This document shows, in pieces, positions 1 through 11,172 of a stretch of 64,000 nt of DNA. Below the pieces are notes generated by a model. The model was given only the letters and a program-made list of their open reading frames with translations, searched no databases and was not told the origin of the DNA. Position 1 is the first letter of the stretch. Each line of letters starts with the position of its first letter. A program made the position numbers and the translations under genes. The stretch is from Cladorhizidae sp. MBARI D1340-BT2 (Eukaryota; Porifera; Demospongiae; Poecilosclerida; Cladorhizidae): NCBI GenBank assembly GCA_028752905.1, contig JAQNBH010000010.1, positions 21,685,308-21,749,307 on the forward strand. The letters are read 5' to 3'.

Positions 1-2354
1 ACCGGCAATTTTAATCCTTTTACCAACAAATTATTATGGATAAATGTGTTTGTATGTTTGTGGTGGAGGAAGGGTGTGGAGGGGGGGGGGGGTGCAAATA
101 TTATGTAGAAACTAATAAACATTATATCAGGTGAGAGTCAAACATTGAACCAAATTATATTTATTAACTAGGGATAAAGAAGAGAATATGCAAGTTCAAG
201 CTTATGTTGTCAGAACTTCAGATGGATAGGAAAAACACCTGTTAGTCTGGAAGTAGTTGTGTAGAGCTTTGAATTCACTTTGGAAGCATAGAACGTCCAG
301 AAAAGCCTTCTGCCAACACTCGACATATAAGAGCATGGAATTACCATTTTACAATTGTCCTGGTGGACATCATGACGGGATTAAATAAGATCCACAGAAT
401 ATTTTTGGATTTGGACCATCAGTAAAAAATTCCACAATATTTCTTGTATAAAGCATGTAAATCAGTGTATTACTCGAAATATTAAACAAGAATTGGGGCA
501 TTACTTGTAGACATCAATCATCTTGTAATTATGGTGAACTGCCGGGGGACTTCAAGTTATGCTCAATTATCAAAAACTGATAAACTACTCATATTGTCCT
601 TGACTAAATGATAGACACACCAAAAAGGATAACTCATCTCCAAAACTTGCTTTTGCAAATTCTTAACATCACAAAATATTACATTTTCTATTTCTAGCTA
701 AAATAATTCCAATGTCCCTTGAATATGGTATATAGTAAGGTTATAAACCATCACACTTAAAAAATTTAAAATGTTGAAATTTGTCTTGAAATATATCTTT
801 GCTATCCTTCCTACAAATAAAATAAGATAATTGTTCACAACATACTCTCACAAAATTACAATGACCTTCGCAATAATCAACCTAAATTTACTCTTCGACA
901 TTTTGACTAACCTTCACCATGAATAATAAGTGCTAAGACTAACATGAACTGGATATATACCGATGGGTAGATTAGAATCATCGGAGACAGTAGATTTCAA
1001 GTTTATTATTGAGAAGGGTGATTGTAATAAGATTGATTTATGTTTGTTTGAAGGCTACAGAATTAAGGGAATGTTTCTTTGAAGGCTACAGAATTCAGGG
1101 AAAGTCTAGTTTGAAGAATGAAATGGACCCTTTGGGTTACCTTTTATCAAGGAAGGTGATTAGCATCTCAGATTAGAGCTAGAAGGACCCACTGAGGTTC
1201 AAATCGCACCATAATGGCAGAGCACTTGTTATTGTTTGCCAGTCTGCCAGTCTGTACATGTGTTTCTATGTCACCAATGATTACATACAAATAATGTAAC
1301 ATGGTATTATTAGTAACAAACTACACTAGCTTCATTAGAGCTCACCCAATGCAAATGCTCTGCTAGAAAACTCTTCTATAAATAATCTATTAAAAATACT
1401 GCAGGTTATGAAAAAGTAAGATTTGCAGAGGGATTTTTTGCATTCCCTGATGATAGCACACAAATAATTATGAGGAAAAAACTATGTTAGCTACATTAAA
1501 AGTCAGCCAATGTAAACAGTTCACTAACATGGCTTAGCCATACTCCATTAGAAAATACAAGCAGTTGCTGAAATGGTGAAATTTACAGTGATTAGCATCA
1601 TCTCAGTCTGGTTCAAAATTTTCGATGAGCCTTAAAAGGGTTTTGGGGAGTAATTTTGATGGTTTAACACCAGAGGGGATTAAGTCCTTCATTCTTATTT
1701 TCTGCTCTTCTGCTAGTAATTAATTTTTATCCTTTCCTGAAGTAAAATTTTGGGAATGGTTGAGTATTCCCAGCTAAAAAAAATAACCCCTTGCTTATGG
1801 AGAAACCTATTTTTTAGAAAAAAGTAAAGACTAATAGATCATCCAATTTTGACATGTAGCTACTATAACACTCAGTAAAGATGTCACAATAGAAGAATAG
1901 ATACAGCTATAATATATATTTAACAAAAAGCACCAACCTCACATCAAGCATCACTTGTGATCCATACATATACATAGGTAAATTATATATAATACATTTA
2001 TATATTGTGTAAACATGGTAAAAATAAATATATTCTACAATAATTATTATCTGAAACAAATTTATTTAAAAATTTCTTGAAGGGAACTGCAACAAGTACG
2101 GAGGAAAACAAAACATAACAAAATATTTTCACCACAAACCTTTATCGCCCATTTTATCTTTTAAAAAATAATGTGCATCTGATCTGGTTTTTAATAGATT
2201 TTATATTTCTGTATACCATTTAAAAGTTTAAGGGTACCCAAAATGTTTGTGCTCTACATTTTAGTTTTTGGGTGGGTTTTTAGATATAAGTAAAATAATT
2301 TTTTTCTCATGTGCATAAGTGACTTAGATTTCAAATTCATAATTTATGACATAC
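1..2354. other. Intron or 3' flank without recognised gene
   Basis: AT-rich sequence with a short poly-G tract near position 80-92 and only tiny open frames. The transmembrane exon just above (2355-2493) ends in a proper donor, so at least one further exon for the cytoplasmic tail should lie here or beyond the window start. It must begin with a single base that completes a codon starting AG. I could not identify it with confidence. Confidence 0.5.
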
Positions 2355-2493
2355 CTTAAATTAACATGTTCTTCTACAGCTTTAGTGGCATATTTTCTCC
2401 TCATGAAATACACCAATACAAAGATGAAAGGTATGATAATAATTATCAATGCTATTGCTCCAACAATCACTCCAATGATTATAGTTGCAGAAC
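2355..2493 (-). CDS. Transmembrane exon of the Calx-beta gene
   Basis: Reverse-strand exon between acceptor TTTTAG and donor GTATGT, 139 nt. It encodes about 46 residues: a run of roughly 26 hydrophobic residues (beginning SATIIIGVIVGAIALIIIII) followed by a basic stop-transfer motif FMRRKY and a short acidic stretch. Its first two bases complete the single G left by exon 3263-3490, giving a glycine, so the two exons fit in frame. It ends in phase 2, unlike the phase 1 borders of the ectodomain, marking the switch to the cytoplasmic tail. This makes the protein a type I membrane protein. The next exon is not identified. Confidence 0.85.
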
Positions 2494-3262
2494 CTAAAAG
2501 TCAATAATAACAATAGTAATCACATTATAACAGGTCAAATGAATAAGCTAGCATTTATAATATGATCTGTTAATTGCATTGAAAAATAACCCTGGATTAT
2601 GTAAAAGCTAGAGACAGAGGGGAAAAAAATTCCGAACTGAACATTTCCATGTTAGAAGAAGTACACCTTACAAGTAATGGCAAGTGCAAAATGGAAGCAA
2701 ATTTGAAGAAAAAAAACAGTTTCTGTTTTTTTCCAGATATTAACATCTATTGGGTACTAGTAGGTCCACATAGTTAACACATCATTAATTTTATGTTTTC
2801 ATCCAGCCTGTTTCTAAGGGGCCAAGACTAAATTTGTTAGCTATAGGTGGACATATCTGTATGGATAGTTCCTCCACTTAGCCTAGATCTTGATTTATAG
2901 TTATTGCTAATCAGCCATTTATAGGCTAGCCATTGATATTAAAAATAAACTTAAATGGGACAGGGAATTCAAGGATAATCACTGTGGAGTACCACAATGC
3001 ATACTTGCATTATAAATTTTGAACAATATTAGAACTATGTGGTATAGTAAACATAAAATATTACATTTTTTTACTTCTGCTTCAAAAAGTGATGCACTGA
3101 TACATAACTGTGACAATTTTACTATACATCAAGACATTTTCAAACATTGGTGGTGTATCTGTTTTTGTGTTTTCCATTTTTACTGCTTCAGAAGCAGGAA
3201 GGTCTACAGATGATAATTTTAATACACATAATTAATTTACTAAGTCATAGTTAGTAATATAC

Positions 3263-3490
3263 CAGTTTGTGTACCATTCATTTCCGTTGTTTCAGAAATA
3301 GAAATGTTTACTTGAGCATCAACTCCTAAATGAATTCTTTTCTTCTCTTCATTTGTGACAGCATGTCCATCAGTGAAATTAATAAATAACAATACAACAT
3401 TAAAAGTCTTAGGCATGTTATCAGGTAATATAGGAACTTCGATAAATTGTGATTTATTGCCATATTTTTCAAATGTAAAGTACAATCCAG
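3263..3490 (-). CDS. Calx-beta gene exon: juxtamembrane second half-module
   Basis: Acceptor CTGCAG and donor GTATAT, 228 nt, phase 1-1. It follows exon 4392-4547 in frame (split codon GCT, Ala). The encoded segment resembles the second half of a Calx-beta module (FIEVPILPDN...FNVVLLF) but lacks the usual acidic DDD end. It runs instead into a polar Thr/Ser/Asn-rich stretch that leads to the membrane exon. It is the most diverged half-module and serves as the stalk. Confidence 0.8.
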
Positions 3491-3854
3491 CTGCAGGAAG
3501 GAAAAAAATTACATTTCATAACAACTTAATGGTAGATACTCTATCCAATGATTTGTGTTTTTAATCAAGTCATGATGTGCTTTATCTTTGTATCTTTACC
3601 GTAACCATAGAGAGATGTTAGCTGATGTACTTCCACAAGAAGATAAATCCACAAATCAAGATATCATTAACAAAAATTTGAGGAAACTAACAACATGCAC
3701 TAAATACCAGCACTGTATCATATGCATAACCTGTAAGCTGCTGAGTCATTGCAAACCAGCAAACAAACTTTGCTTCTAGTGATGGGTGTGCGATTAAATT
3801 AATAAAGGTTGAATGATTGTTTCTCAATCTTTGACTATAATTATACCTTAACTG

Positions 3855-4150
3855 TTTTCCTGAGATTACTAGTCCAGGATTCTACGGTTTGACTTCCACT
3901 GGTTTGTTTAAATGTTAGTACCTGAGATTACTAGACAAGGATACTAGAGTTAGACCTCCACTGGGTTGCTTAAATGTTAGTTTCTCTGTCTTTTTGTGGA
4001 ATAAATCTATGTCCTAAGATTCCTAAATGACTTAGGGCTCATAAAAATGTACCTGCTTGGTTGCTTAAATGCTAGTTCATCTGTCCTTTTGTGGAATAAA
4101 TCTATGTCCTAAGATTACTAAATGACTTTGTGCTCATAAAAATTTACCTG
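3855..4150. repeat. Short imperfect tandem repeats in intron
   Basis: Two overlapping repeat units lie in the intron. One contains GAGATTACTAGNCNAGGAT and GTTTGCTTAAATGTTAGT (about 65 bp). The other contains TTTTGTGGAATAAATCTATG and CCTAAGATTNCTAAATGACT (about 100 bp). Each occurs twice with few changes. Confidence 0.75.
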
Positions 4151-4391
4151 CTACATATAATTTAGTGACTTTTATTTTGGAGGAAAACTTGAAGCATCAG
4201 ATAATACATGGTACATACAGTTTTATGTGAACATTACAGGATTTTGATGTTCTGCAGAATACCTGTTTAACCTTACGAACTCATTTGGCTATTTCTGAAT
4301 TTTTATTTATTTTTATTTTTGTTCGCTAGTTACTATGAACATTTGTTTTGAGCTCACTTCATGAAACAGACATACTTACAAACTTGCTTAC

Positions 4392-4547
4392 CAATAGCAG
4401 TCGAGGTGAAGCTATTATCCACAATACTTGCCCCCAAAATAACTCCAAAATCTCCAAGATTTCCACTGAACAATGATACATTCAGATTGACAGCTTTATC
4501 ATCATTTCTGACCGAGTAAATCACTGGATTAAACTGAAAATATAATT
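4392..4547 (-). CDS. Calx-beta gene exon: first half-module (last module)
   Basis: Acceptor TTCCAG, donor GTAAGC, 156 nt, phase 1-1. It carries the first-half signature of a Calx-beta domain: YFQFNPVIYSVRNDD, then alternating hydrophobics (VNLNVSLFSG) and a glycine turn. The split codon with exon 5335-5550 gives Glu after LDD, so the preceding module ends directly where this one begins. Confidence 0.83.
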
Positions 4548-5334
4548 CTGGAAGAAAATCAAAGATATTCATATTAAGACACAGATTTTTAGTGACTATG
4601 GCTATAAAAGATAATGATCCTTAACACTATGCAGGTCCAAGACAATAATGACGGATGTTACCAATAATTGCATAGTGCACTTAACACAAGTATGCTAAAG
4701 GGTTATCAAGCTATATTAATTTAGTAAATACCAAACAAACATGCAACTTACCCAAATTTATTATAGGGAGTATATCTAATACCAATATAAATGGAGCAAA
4801 AAACACTTTTAGCTTCATTGAAAATTTATTTTAATCCAACTTCAACTATTTAATAAACATTGATGAAAATATAATCTATTTAAGATTTGTTTTTGGATAC
4901 ATCTTTACGGCAATAGATTTTCCATAAAGATGGCGGCTAATGTAAAACATATTTGTGAATGTTAATATGTGTTGTGTGTATTTGTTTGTGTTTTGTGTAT
5001 TTTGTGTGTATGTTTTGTGTGTGGGAATGTGTGATGGGTGTTTAATAAATATACTAGCTACTTGGAAGCTAATGCAAATGTCAACCCAAAAGACTTAAAT
5101 GCCCCCCAAAATAGCAAAATTGCACTGCAAGAAGCAGCATGTAATAATAACTGACAATGGTGGAAAAGTAAATCAACAGTGGTAGTCACTCTATGTAGGA
5201 CTAATGTTTTGATCATTGGAATCTAGCAAAAGCTAATGAAAATAAAAATATATGTATAGCAAGAAAAAAGAGTATTGCCTCATAAAAAAATATTATATTG
5301 CACTCCAAAATAGGATATTTGAAGACCAATATAC

Positions 5335-5550
5335 CTTCATCATCCAAAATTATTATCTCTGTCACATTTGATGAAATATTAACTCCTGATTTGGTTAAAA
5401 GTAATTCCAGAGTGAATGATTCATCATGTTCCCAAATATCATCATCATTGATGTCAATCCCTCCCACACACATTCTTCGAATTTCTGTAATGTTTCTGGT
5501 TCCTGTACTAAACTTGAAGCCAGATAACTGTACTCCAAAATCATCGCCAC
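5335..5550 (-). CDS. Calx-beta gene exon: second half-module
   Basis: Acceptor TTTCAG, donor GTATAT, 216 nt, phase 1-1. It encodes GDDFGVQLSG...FTLELLLT...EIIILDDE, the classic second half of a Calx-beta module with acidic calcium-binding-type ends. Its paralog at 37950-38164 is 215 nt because of a one-base deletion, so this copy keeps the intact frame. Confidence 0.85.
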
Positions 5551-6953
5551 CTGAAATTGCAAAGAAGAAATTTCTATAGATACTTGCACAGAGATCTTAA
5601 TATGTTACTGGCAGTGATGAAAATAACAGTTGGACATCGGCCAAAAACCATAAGGTATGAAAGACCCTCCATTATTTGCAGTGACCAGACATATATGGCA
5701 GACAAGAGCTGTGCATGTGTTTATTACTGTATTTCCTGGATTTGACCAAACTGATTTCACGAGCGTCAGCTGTGCTATATGTTCTTATCTACCCTGATTT
5801 TTCTTCCACTTCAAAATAAGCACGTGAAGTGATCGACATCTGCCTAAAAATTATGATTGAGCAAGTTAGCATTCCCACTGGGGATGGTACCTGATAATTA
5901 CGTGTGCTCTGGCTAGTTCCCATCCAGGTTTGAATCGATGTGGTAATCAGGATACTTTAGCTTAAATTCCACAAATATCACTCCATTCAATCTCTAACTA
6001 TCATTCTGCTATCCCTGTCAAACTTCGAATGATGGTTGTTTAGCCATGATCATATTAGTGGATTTCGGTATGAGCATTACTATTGCAATGTAATTATAAG
6101 TGAGTATGACTCATTTAAAAATGGCATATGGCAGTGTGCTCAAAAGAGGAGTGACACAGGTGTCATTTCAGGAGCAAAGTAGTTCAAGAGGCAAGTGGCA
6201 AAACAGACATTTCACAAGTGGCAATGAACCTATGAGAAGGAACTTTAGTCCATGACATGGTTATGTTGCAGAATTGATGAGCAGAAGAATTCCCATCTTG
6301 TCAGCATTGTGGTGCATTGTTTGTCGTAAATATGATATGAAAATCTCTGGTTATAAGACCTTTTTCAGAGCATGGATTGATGATTGCCAATTCTGCCAAT
6401 TCTAACAAGTATAAGAACAGCAACATTATGGACCATGCAATGAGTGGCCAACAGCAATCAGTTATGATGCACTTGCATAAAGATGAAACAGTCACTAGTT
6501 ACAGTCCCATAGTTTATTGCCTTTTGTCATTAGTGATAGATTAATCTGTTTGGGATCATTGATGTCTGATTTATGCCAGCCAAAATAAATATATGCTTCA
6601 CTAAATACCCGCCTACCAAGATTTGGAATAGAGACACGGAGTGGACCTTGGACAGATGTACAAAGACGGAGACTCTGCCCACAATTTTGTACACTAGAAC
6701 TTATTATCCCTTAAACACAGGTCTATGTATGATTGGATATTGAAAATGAGAGCATTTGTATAGGGTTTTTTTTTAAATAAGGTGCTAAATATCACTATAG
6801 TTAAGTCTATCTCTCTCTACATATTATATACATATGGATGTGAATGCTGTATAAATTCATTACTTATCTACTCACAACATTTATGTTTGTTAGATATGCC
6901 TTGTATACACGCTAATGATTATCCTCATGCATGGTAGGTTGAGTGACTCTTAC
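5551..6953. other. Intron without recognised coding sequence
   Basis: Intron between the two halves of a Calx-beta module. No open frame shows protein-like features. From about 6700 to the exon at 6954 the sequence is clearly similar to the intron at 38430-38660 (shared GATATTGAAAATGAGAG and TCTATCTCTCTCTACATA blocks), so it belongs to the duplicated exon block. Confidence 0.6.
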
Positions 6954-7103
6954 CTGTATTGCCTATCACTGTGGTGTTTGCCAAAACTACAGTGAAATCA
7001 AGTAGCTCAGTAATGGGAGGGACGGTGATGATTACACATATTTCCTGATCTCCAGCAGACTCACTGAATGAATATTTAGCCATCTCAAAACCAACCATTA
7101 CAA
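6954..7103 (-). CDS. Calx-beta gene exon: first half-module (duplicated copy)
   Basis: Acceptor TTATAG, donor GTAAGA, 150 nt, phase 1-1. It encodes VMVGFEMAKYSFSESAGDQE, the first-half signature, and ends TTVIGNT before the split glycine. It has the same length and splice sites as its paralog 38661-38810 (ending TTVIGSA), including the flanking TAGTAG microsatellite. It joins exon 5335-5550 in frame. Confidence 0.85.
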
Positions 7104-7129
7104 CTATAAGAAAACGAGAAAAATAATGT

Positions 7130-7320
7130 TTTCATCATTTTGCATTAGAACTATAGTAGTGGTAGTGTAGTAGTGATGAAGTAGTAGTACAGGTGGTAAA
7201 TATCGTAGTAGTATTAGTATAGCAACAGTTGTAGCAGTACTTGAAGTAGTAGCAGCAGTATATTAGTAATATAGTAGTATTGGTAGTAGTGGTGGTAGAG
7301 GACATAGAGGCAGTAAAGTA
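7130..7320. repeat. TAG trinucleotide-rich tract
   Basis: Interrupted run of GTA/TAG triplets in the intron just upstream (in gene direction) of exon 6954-7103. The same tract, longer, lies beside the paralogous exon (38850-39065), so it predates the duplication. Confidence 0.85.
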
Positions 7321-7330
7321 CAGTCAACTT

Positions 7331-7382
7331 AACCATCACACACATCTCTAACAGTGCTTACAATCATCATCTAGTTCACAAT
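7331..7382 (-). pseudogene. Remnant of the 3' end of a duplicated Calx-beta exon
   Basis: About 50 bp match the 3' end and donor of exon 39124-39546: the codons for three Asp and the donor context GTAAGCACTGTTA, followed by the shared intron sequence. Upstream of the Asp codons the similarity is lost and unrelated TATCGTATCATC-rich DNA starts, then the gypsy element. The 140-residue module of the duplicate is therefore missing here, most likely removed by insertion or deletion. Confidence 0.65.
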
Positions 7383-7483
7383 ATGATGCTCGCCAAATGT
7401 AACATATCGTATCATCCTATCGTATCATCATGTTGTTAACCAGCAAAGTTATGACAACATTCCACGATAGAATATGATACTAT

Positions 7484-7918
7484 TGTCAGAAATCTGCTCT
7501 GCTGGACCTCACTTTAGGTCCCTAGTAATTTCTGATGACATCAAATCCTTGTCTAGTAAACCTACTTTGCTCACAACTCGTCCTAATTTGACCAACAACG
7601 ACACTAGGCTTTATCTCAGCCTTTCCTCACCAACAAAGGTTTAGTTGTTAAACAGTAATGAATTAGTACAAATCACTTGTAAAATCTTATTTCACAACAG
7701 AGTCTCCTCCTATCACTTAGCTAAGACTAATCAAATCCTTCAGAATCCCTTGTTTTCTCATGTTTATCCTCATCCGTCATGAGGCTTGGCTGAATTCTGA
7801 CCAATCCGCTGCATGGAAGCTCTCAGAATCTTCTCTCTGTAATCAGACTAGTGGTCAGGTGTTGTAGATTCTTGCGGTGTTGTTGATTGTTGTCTGAATG
7901 TCAGGCCGTTTCCTGTCA
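7484..7918 (-). repeat. 3' LTR of the gypsy element
   Basis: Matches 10451-10914 along its length, with shared blocks such as CCCTAGTAATTTCTGATGA, CAACAAAGGTTTAGT and GTGGTCAGGTGTTGTAGATT. Ends are TGACAG...CTGACA on the element strand. Length 435 bp. Confidence 0.88.
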
Positions 7919-7930
7919 CTCCCACCTCCT
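7919..7930 (-). promoter_or_regulatory. Polypurine tract of the gypsy element
   Basis: Reverse strand AGGAGGTGGGAG abuts the first base of the 3' LTR, the usual place of the plus-strand primer in LTR elements. Confidence 0.7.
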
Positions 7931-8046
7931 CTAGACGGGAGCAGCTCATGAGACAAACCATCCGCATTTCCATTTTTACTTCCTGTCTTGTGTCTGATGG
8001 TAAATTTGTATGGTTGTAGACATAGTGCCCATCAACTGATTCTTAA

Positions 8047-8902
8047 TTAAATATCATTAATCCGTCCCAAATGTACTAGGAGGTTGTGATCAGTTTCGAT
8101 CAGGAAGGTTGTCCCTTCTAAATACACTTGGAAGTGTGTCACTTCTTCTACAATTGCTAATGTTTCCCTCTCGATTGTAGAATATTGTTGTTCCCGAAGT
8201 AGCAGTTTTCTCGAACCATATGCAATAGCGTGTTCCTTCCCCAACCAGTCCTTTTGGCTGAGTACAAATCCAACCCCTGTAGCTGAGGCATCCATTTGGA
8301 GTAATAAAGGTCGTTCCCATACTGGCATAGACAGAACTTGATATGATGTCATTGCATGCTTGAGTATTTGGAATAACCTTTCCACTTCCGAAGTCCAAAG
8401 TACTTTCACTGGTCTCTTCTTGCGTGTCAAGTCTGAAGGGTGGGTGGATAGAGTCGAAAAGTTCAGTATAAATCCTCTATAATAGCCACACAACTCCAGA
8501 AAAACCCTCATGTCTATTTTGTACGGGGCTGCATGAAATCTTCCACTGCTTTGAGCTTAGCTGTCAATAGTCTGATTTTGCCTTGTCCTATGACATGCCC
8601 AAGATAAATACATTGGTTGCAGGAACATTTGCACCTTTCATGTTTGATACTTAACTCAGCTGTCCGTAATAGACTGAAAATTTCTTTCAGGTGGTTTAGA
8701 TTATCCTTATATCGTTCAGGTATGCAGCAGCATATTGATGCATGCCATCAAGCACTTTGTCCATCAATCTTTGGAATGTCGACGGAACTCCAACTAAACC
8801 AAAAGACATGGTGGTAAATTCATATTTCCCCCAAGGAGTAACAAAAGCAGTTTTGGCTTGGCTGTTCTTCTCCATGGGGACTTGCCAATACCCTTTAGTC
8901 AA
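8047..8902 (-). pseudogene. Gypsy reverse transcriptase / RNase H relic
   Basis: Frame 8696-8902 has the RT palm: KGYWQVPM, then a KTAFVTPWGKYEF-type strand, MSFGLVGVPSTFQ, and YLND at the place of the catalytic YxDD (first Asp replaced by Asn). Frame 8047-8511 continues with the thumb/connection (FLELCGYYRGFI) and RNase H motifs: MDASATGVGFVLSQ with the first catalytic Asp, ERETLAIV with the Glu, TDHNLL with a second Asp. The two frames are not joined and a stretch between them is shifted, so no polyprotein can be made. Confidence 0.88.
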
Positions 8903-9125
8903 GTCTAGAGCTGTGATGTGTACCGTGCATCTCCACTTGTCAGTTAATCCATGGGATTGGATACGGGCCAGCTTGAGTCACTAGATTCAGCTTTTTGTAG
9001 CATAATTATACATAAACGTTTTGTTCCATCTCTTTTAGGTACTAAAACCACTGGAGCTGCTCAGAAACTCTTGGAAGGTCGAATAATCCCTGATCCAGTA
9101 ACATCTTAATCCCTTTTCTGAGGTG

Positions 9126-9647
9126 CTAATTGAATCTTTGCAGCAGGTAACTACACCTCCTTGGCACCTGCAGTGGTGTACAGAATCTTCCAGCCAAGCC
9201 TGTCTCAACTTTTAATACACTGTGGATTGATTTTGTACACCCAGTGTCTAGTAATGCCATCATGGGTTTTCCATTCACTGTGGCTTCTTTCTTCCACTTT
9301 AGTAGATTTGCGCGAACATATGTACTGCTGCCAAAGTTTACATTTTCAAATTTCACCTGGCAGTCTTTTCTCATGTGCCCTTTCCTTCCACCACTGACGC
9401 ATTCGATGGATTTTACTTCTTTGGAGAGTGAGCGTGTGAATTCCCAACATCTTGAATGTGGTCTGGAATGTCGTACTTTGGGAGCAGATGGATGATTCTG
9501 TCTCCCACTCCCAGGATTTCCTTGATGCCTTTCTTCTCGAAAATTGTCTTGACATCTCTGACACTCCTCGACCCTCCTCTGGTTTCCCAGGTGTCTGACT
9601 ATTGCTTCTGTCAGCTCCTCATAACTGTTCAGGTCGAGGTTCCTCAT
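9126..9647 (-). pseudogene. Gypsy gag zinc knuckle and aspartic protease relic
   Basis: The frame holds a degenerate CCHC knuckle (C-x2-G-x4-H-x4-C; the second Cys is Gly) in CVSGGRKGHMRKDC and, about 40 residues on, the retropepsin active site MMALLDTGCTKS with the DTG triad. Gag upstream (9650-10430) survives only as short frames. It precedes the RT relic in normal gypsy order. Confidence 0.8.
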
Positions 9648-10432
9648 CTGACCATCTTGGCAACTTTTTCAAAGTTACTTCTATCAAGATGGTCATCTCT
9701 AGTGACTTATTGGAAGATGCAATCCATTTTTAGAAGTTCTATTTGTGTTCTCTCAACCAAACATCTGGTCGGTGCTATCAAAGCTTAGTTCAAAGACTCT
9801 CCGACAATAGGTTTCGGTTGTGATGTGTACGTTGTTATTAGACTCTCTGGTAGTCCCCTTGATGAGCAGGAGATAAGGTTGATACTGCCACCATCTCTAT
9901 TCCTAACAATACTCTAAAATAGGCCGTCAATTGCTCCTGTGGCCGACGTCTAGCTAGGACAGTTGCCTTATATATGTCTAAGAATGTTCCAATTTCATCG
10001 ATACCCTCATTGAAGGGTGAGCTTGGGTGTGGGTGGAGGGGTTTCTGCTGCTGGTGGTGGGTGTACTGTTTCTGCCACCTGTAGCAACTTCATTTCCCAC
10101 TCAAACTATTGTTGAGCTCTCCTTCTTCCCACTCATACCATCACTCCTCCATATGTTGCTAATTTATCAGGAACTAGTCCATGGAATCACCTTGGTCGAC
10201 CCAATTTTCTGGGTTTGCACTCCTCCGGACAACTCAACGTCACTACCTTCGGTCCTCTGAAGACATTCCAAGAAGAGAGCGAACAGAGGAAAAGACAATA
10301 ATAATAATAGCCTAGCTACTTTCAGGGTATTCACTCACAAGTCCTCGAGCAGTATCACTGGACGGTTTCTCCTGTCTCACTATTGCAGCTACTCTAGCTA
10401 TTTCTCTGCTTCCGAACTCTCCCTTTGGAGAT

Positions 10433-10450
10433 CTTGCTGCTGCCACCAAA
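10433..10450 (-). promoter_or_regulatory. Primer-binding region of the gypsy element
   Basis: Reverse strand TTTGGTGGCAGCAGCAAG directly follows the 5' LTR. The TTGGTGGCAG start is shared with the LTR relic at 60.5 kb and, as TGGTGGCAG, with 47.04 kb. The tRNA species is not assigned. Confidence 0.6.
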
Positions 10451-10914
10451 TGTGAGAAATCTGCTCTGTTGAACCACACTTTCGATCCCTAGTAATTTCT
10501 GATGATGCCAAATTCTTGTCTAGTAGATCTACTTGCCTCACAACTCTTATCTACATATCTAATTGACAATAACTATACTAGGCTTTATCTCAGCATTTCC
10601 TCGCCAACAAAGGTTTAGTGGTTAAGCAGTAATGAATAAGTACAAATGCATTGTACAATCTTATCACACAATGGAATCTCCTCCTATCTCATTAGCTAAG
10701 ACTAATCAAATCCTACAGAATCCCTTGTTTTCTCATATTCTGCGTCATCCAGTCACGAGGCTTGGCTGAATGCCAACCAATCTACTATTGTGGATGCTCT
10801 CAGAATCTTCTCCCTATAATTGGACTTGTGGTCAGGTGTTGTAGATTCCTGCGGTATTGTAGATTCTTGTGGTGTTGGGAGATTGTTGTCTGAATGTCAG
10901 ATCGTTCCCTGACA
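10451..10914 (-). repeat. 5' LTR of the gypsy element
   Basis: Partner of 7484-7918, 464 bp. It begins TGTCAGGG on the element strand and ends CTCACA where the partner has CTGACA. It contains an extra GTAGATTC(T/C)TG(C/T)GGTRTTG repeat near its start, which explains part of the length difference. Confidence 0.88.
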
Positions 10915-11172
10915 ACTATATATTACAATTGAATAGGAATCTAGTGTTCTGGATACCACAATAGAATAGTGTACTATACAATTACGATGGAATAGGATCT
11001 ACATGTATTTCTATTCCAGCATGGAACTTTGAGTGTATGACACATCAATATGCTAGAATTTAGCATGTGATGAACTACAAAAATAGGGAGTCGATTAAAT
11101 CTCTAATCCAATGTACTCACTTCAGAGCTCATCAGCACATTGCACATACTACTAACTTTGACAAACTAGGTT

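Larger units (their letters stand above)
7484..10914 (-). mobile_element. Ty3/gypsy LTR retrotransposon lacking integrase
   Basis: Complete boundaries: two LTRs, 5-bp target duplication ACTAT at 7479-7483 and 10915-10919, a primer-binding region TTTGGTGGCAGCAGC inside the 5' LTR and a polypurine tract AGGAGGTGGGAG inside the 3' LTR. Transcription runs on the minus strand. Order of relics: gag zinc knuckle, aspartic protease, reverse transcriptase, RNase H. Only about 130 bp separate RNase H from the 3' LTR, so there is no room for integrase. The LTRs differ at many sites and by indels, and all frames are broken, so the copy is old and not autonomous. It sits in the intron of the Calx-beta gene beside an exon remnant. 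Confidence 0.88.

Noticed and set aside
1150..1215. tRNA-like or SINE-like sequence with GGTTCAAATCGCACC
   Set aside because: A B-box-like string is present, but the acceptor and T stems do not pair and no convincing A box or poly-A tail is seen.
5890..5945. Second B-box-like string (GGTTTGAATCGATG)
   Set aside because: Isolated match without an A box or stems; chance is enough.
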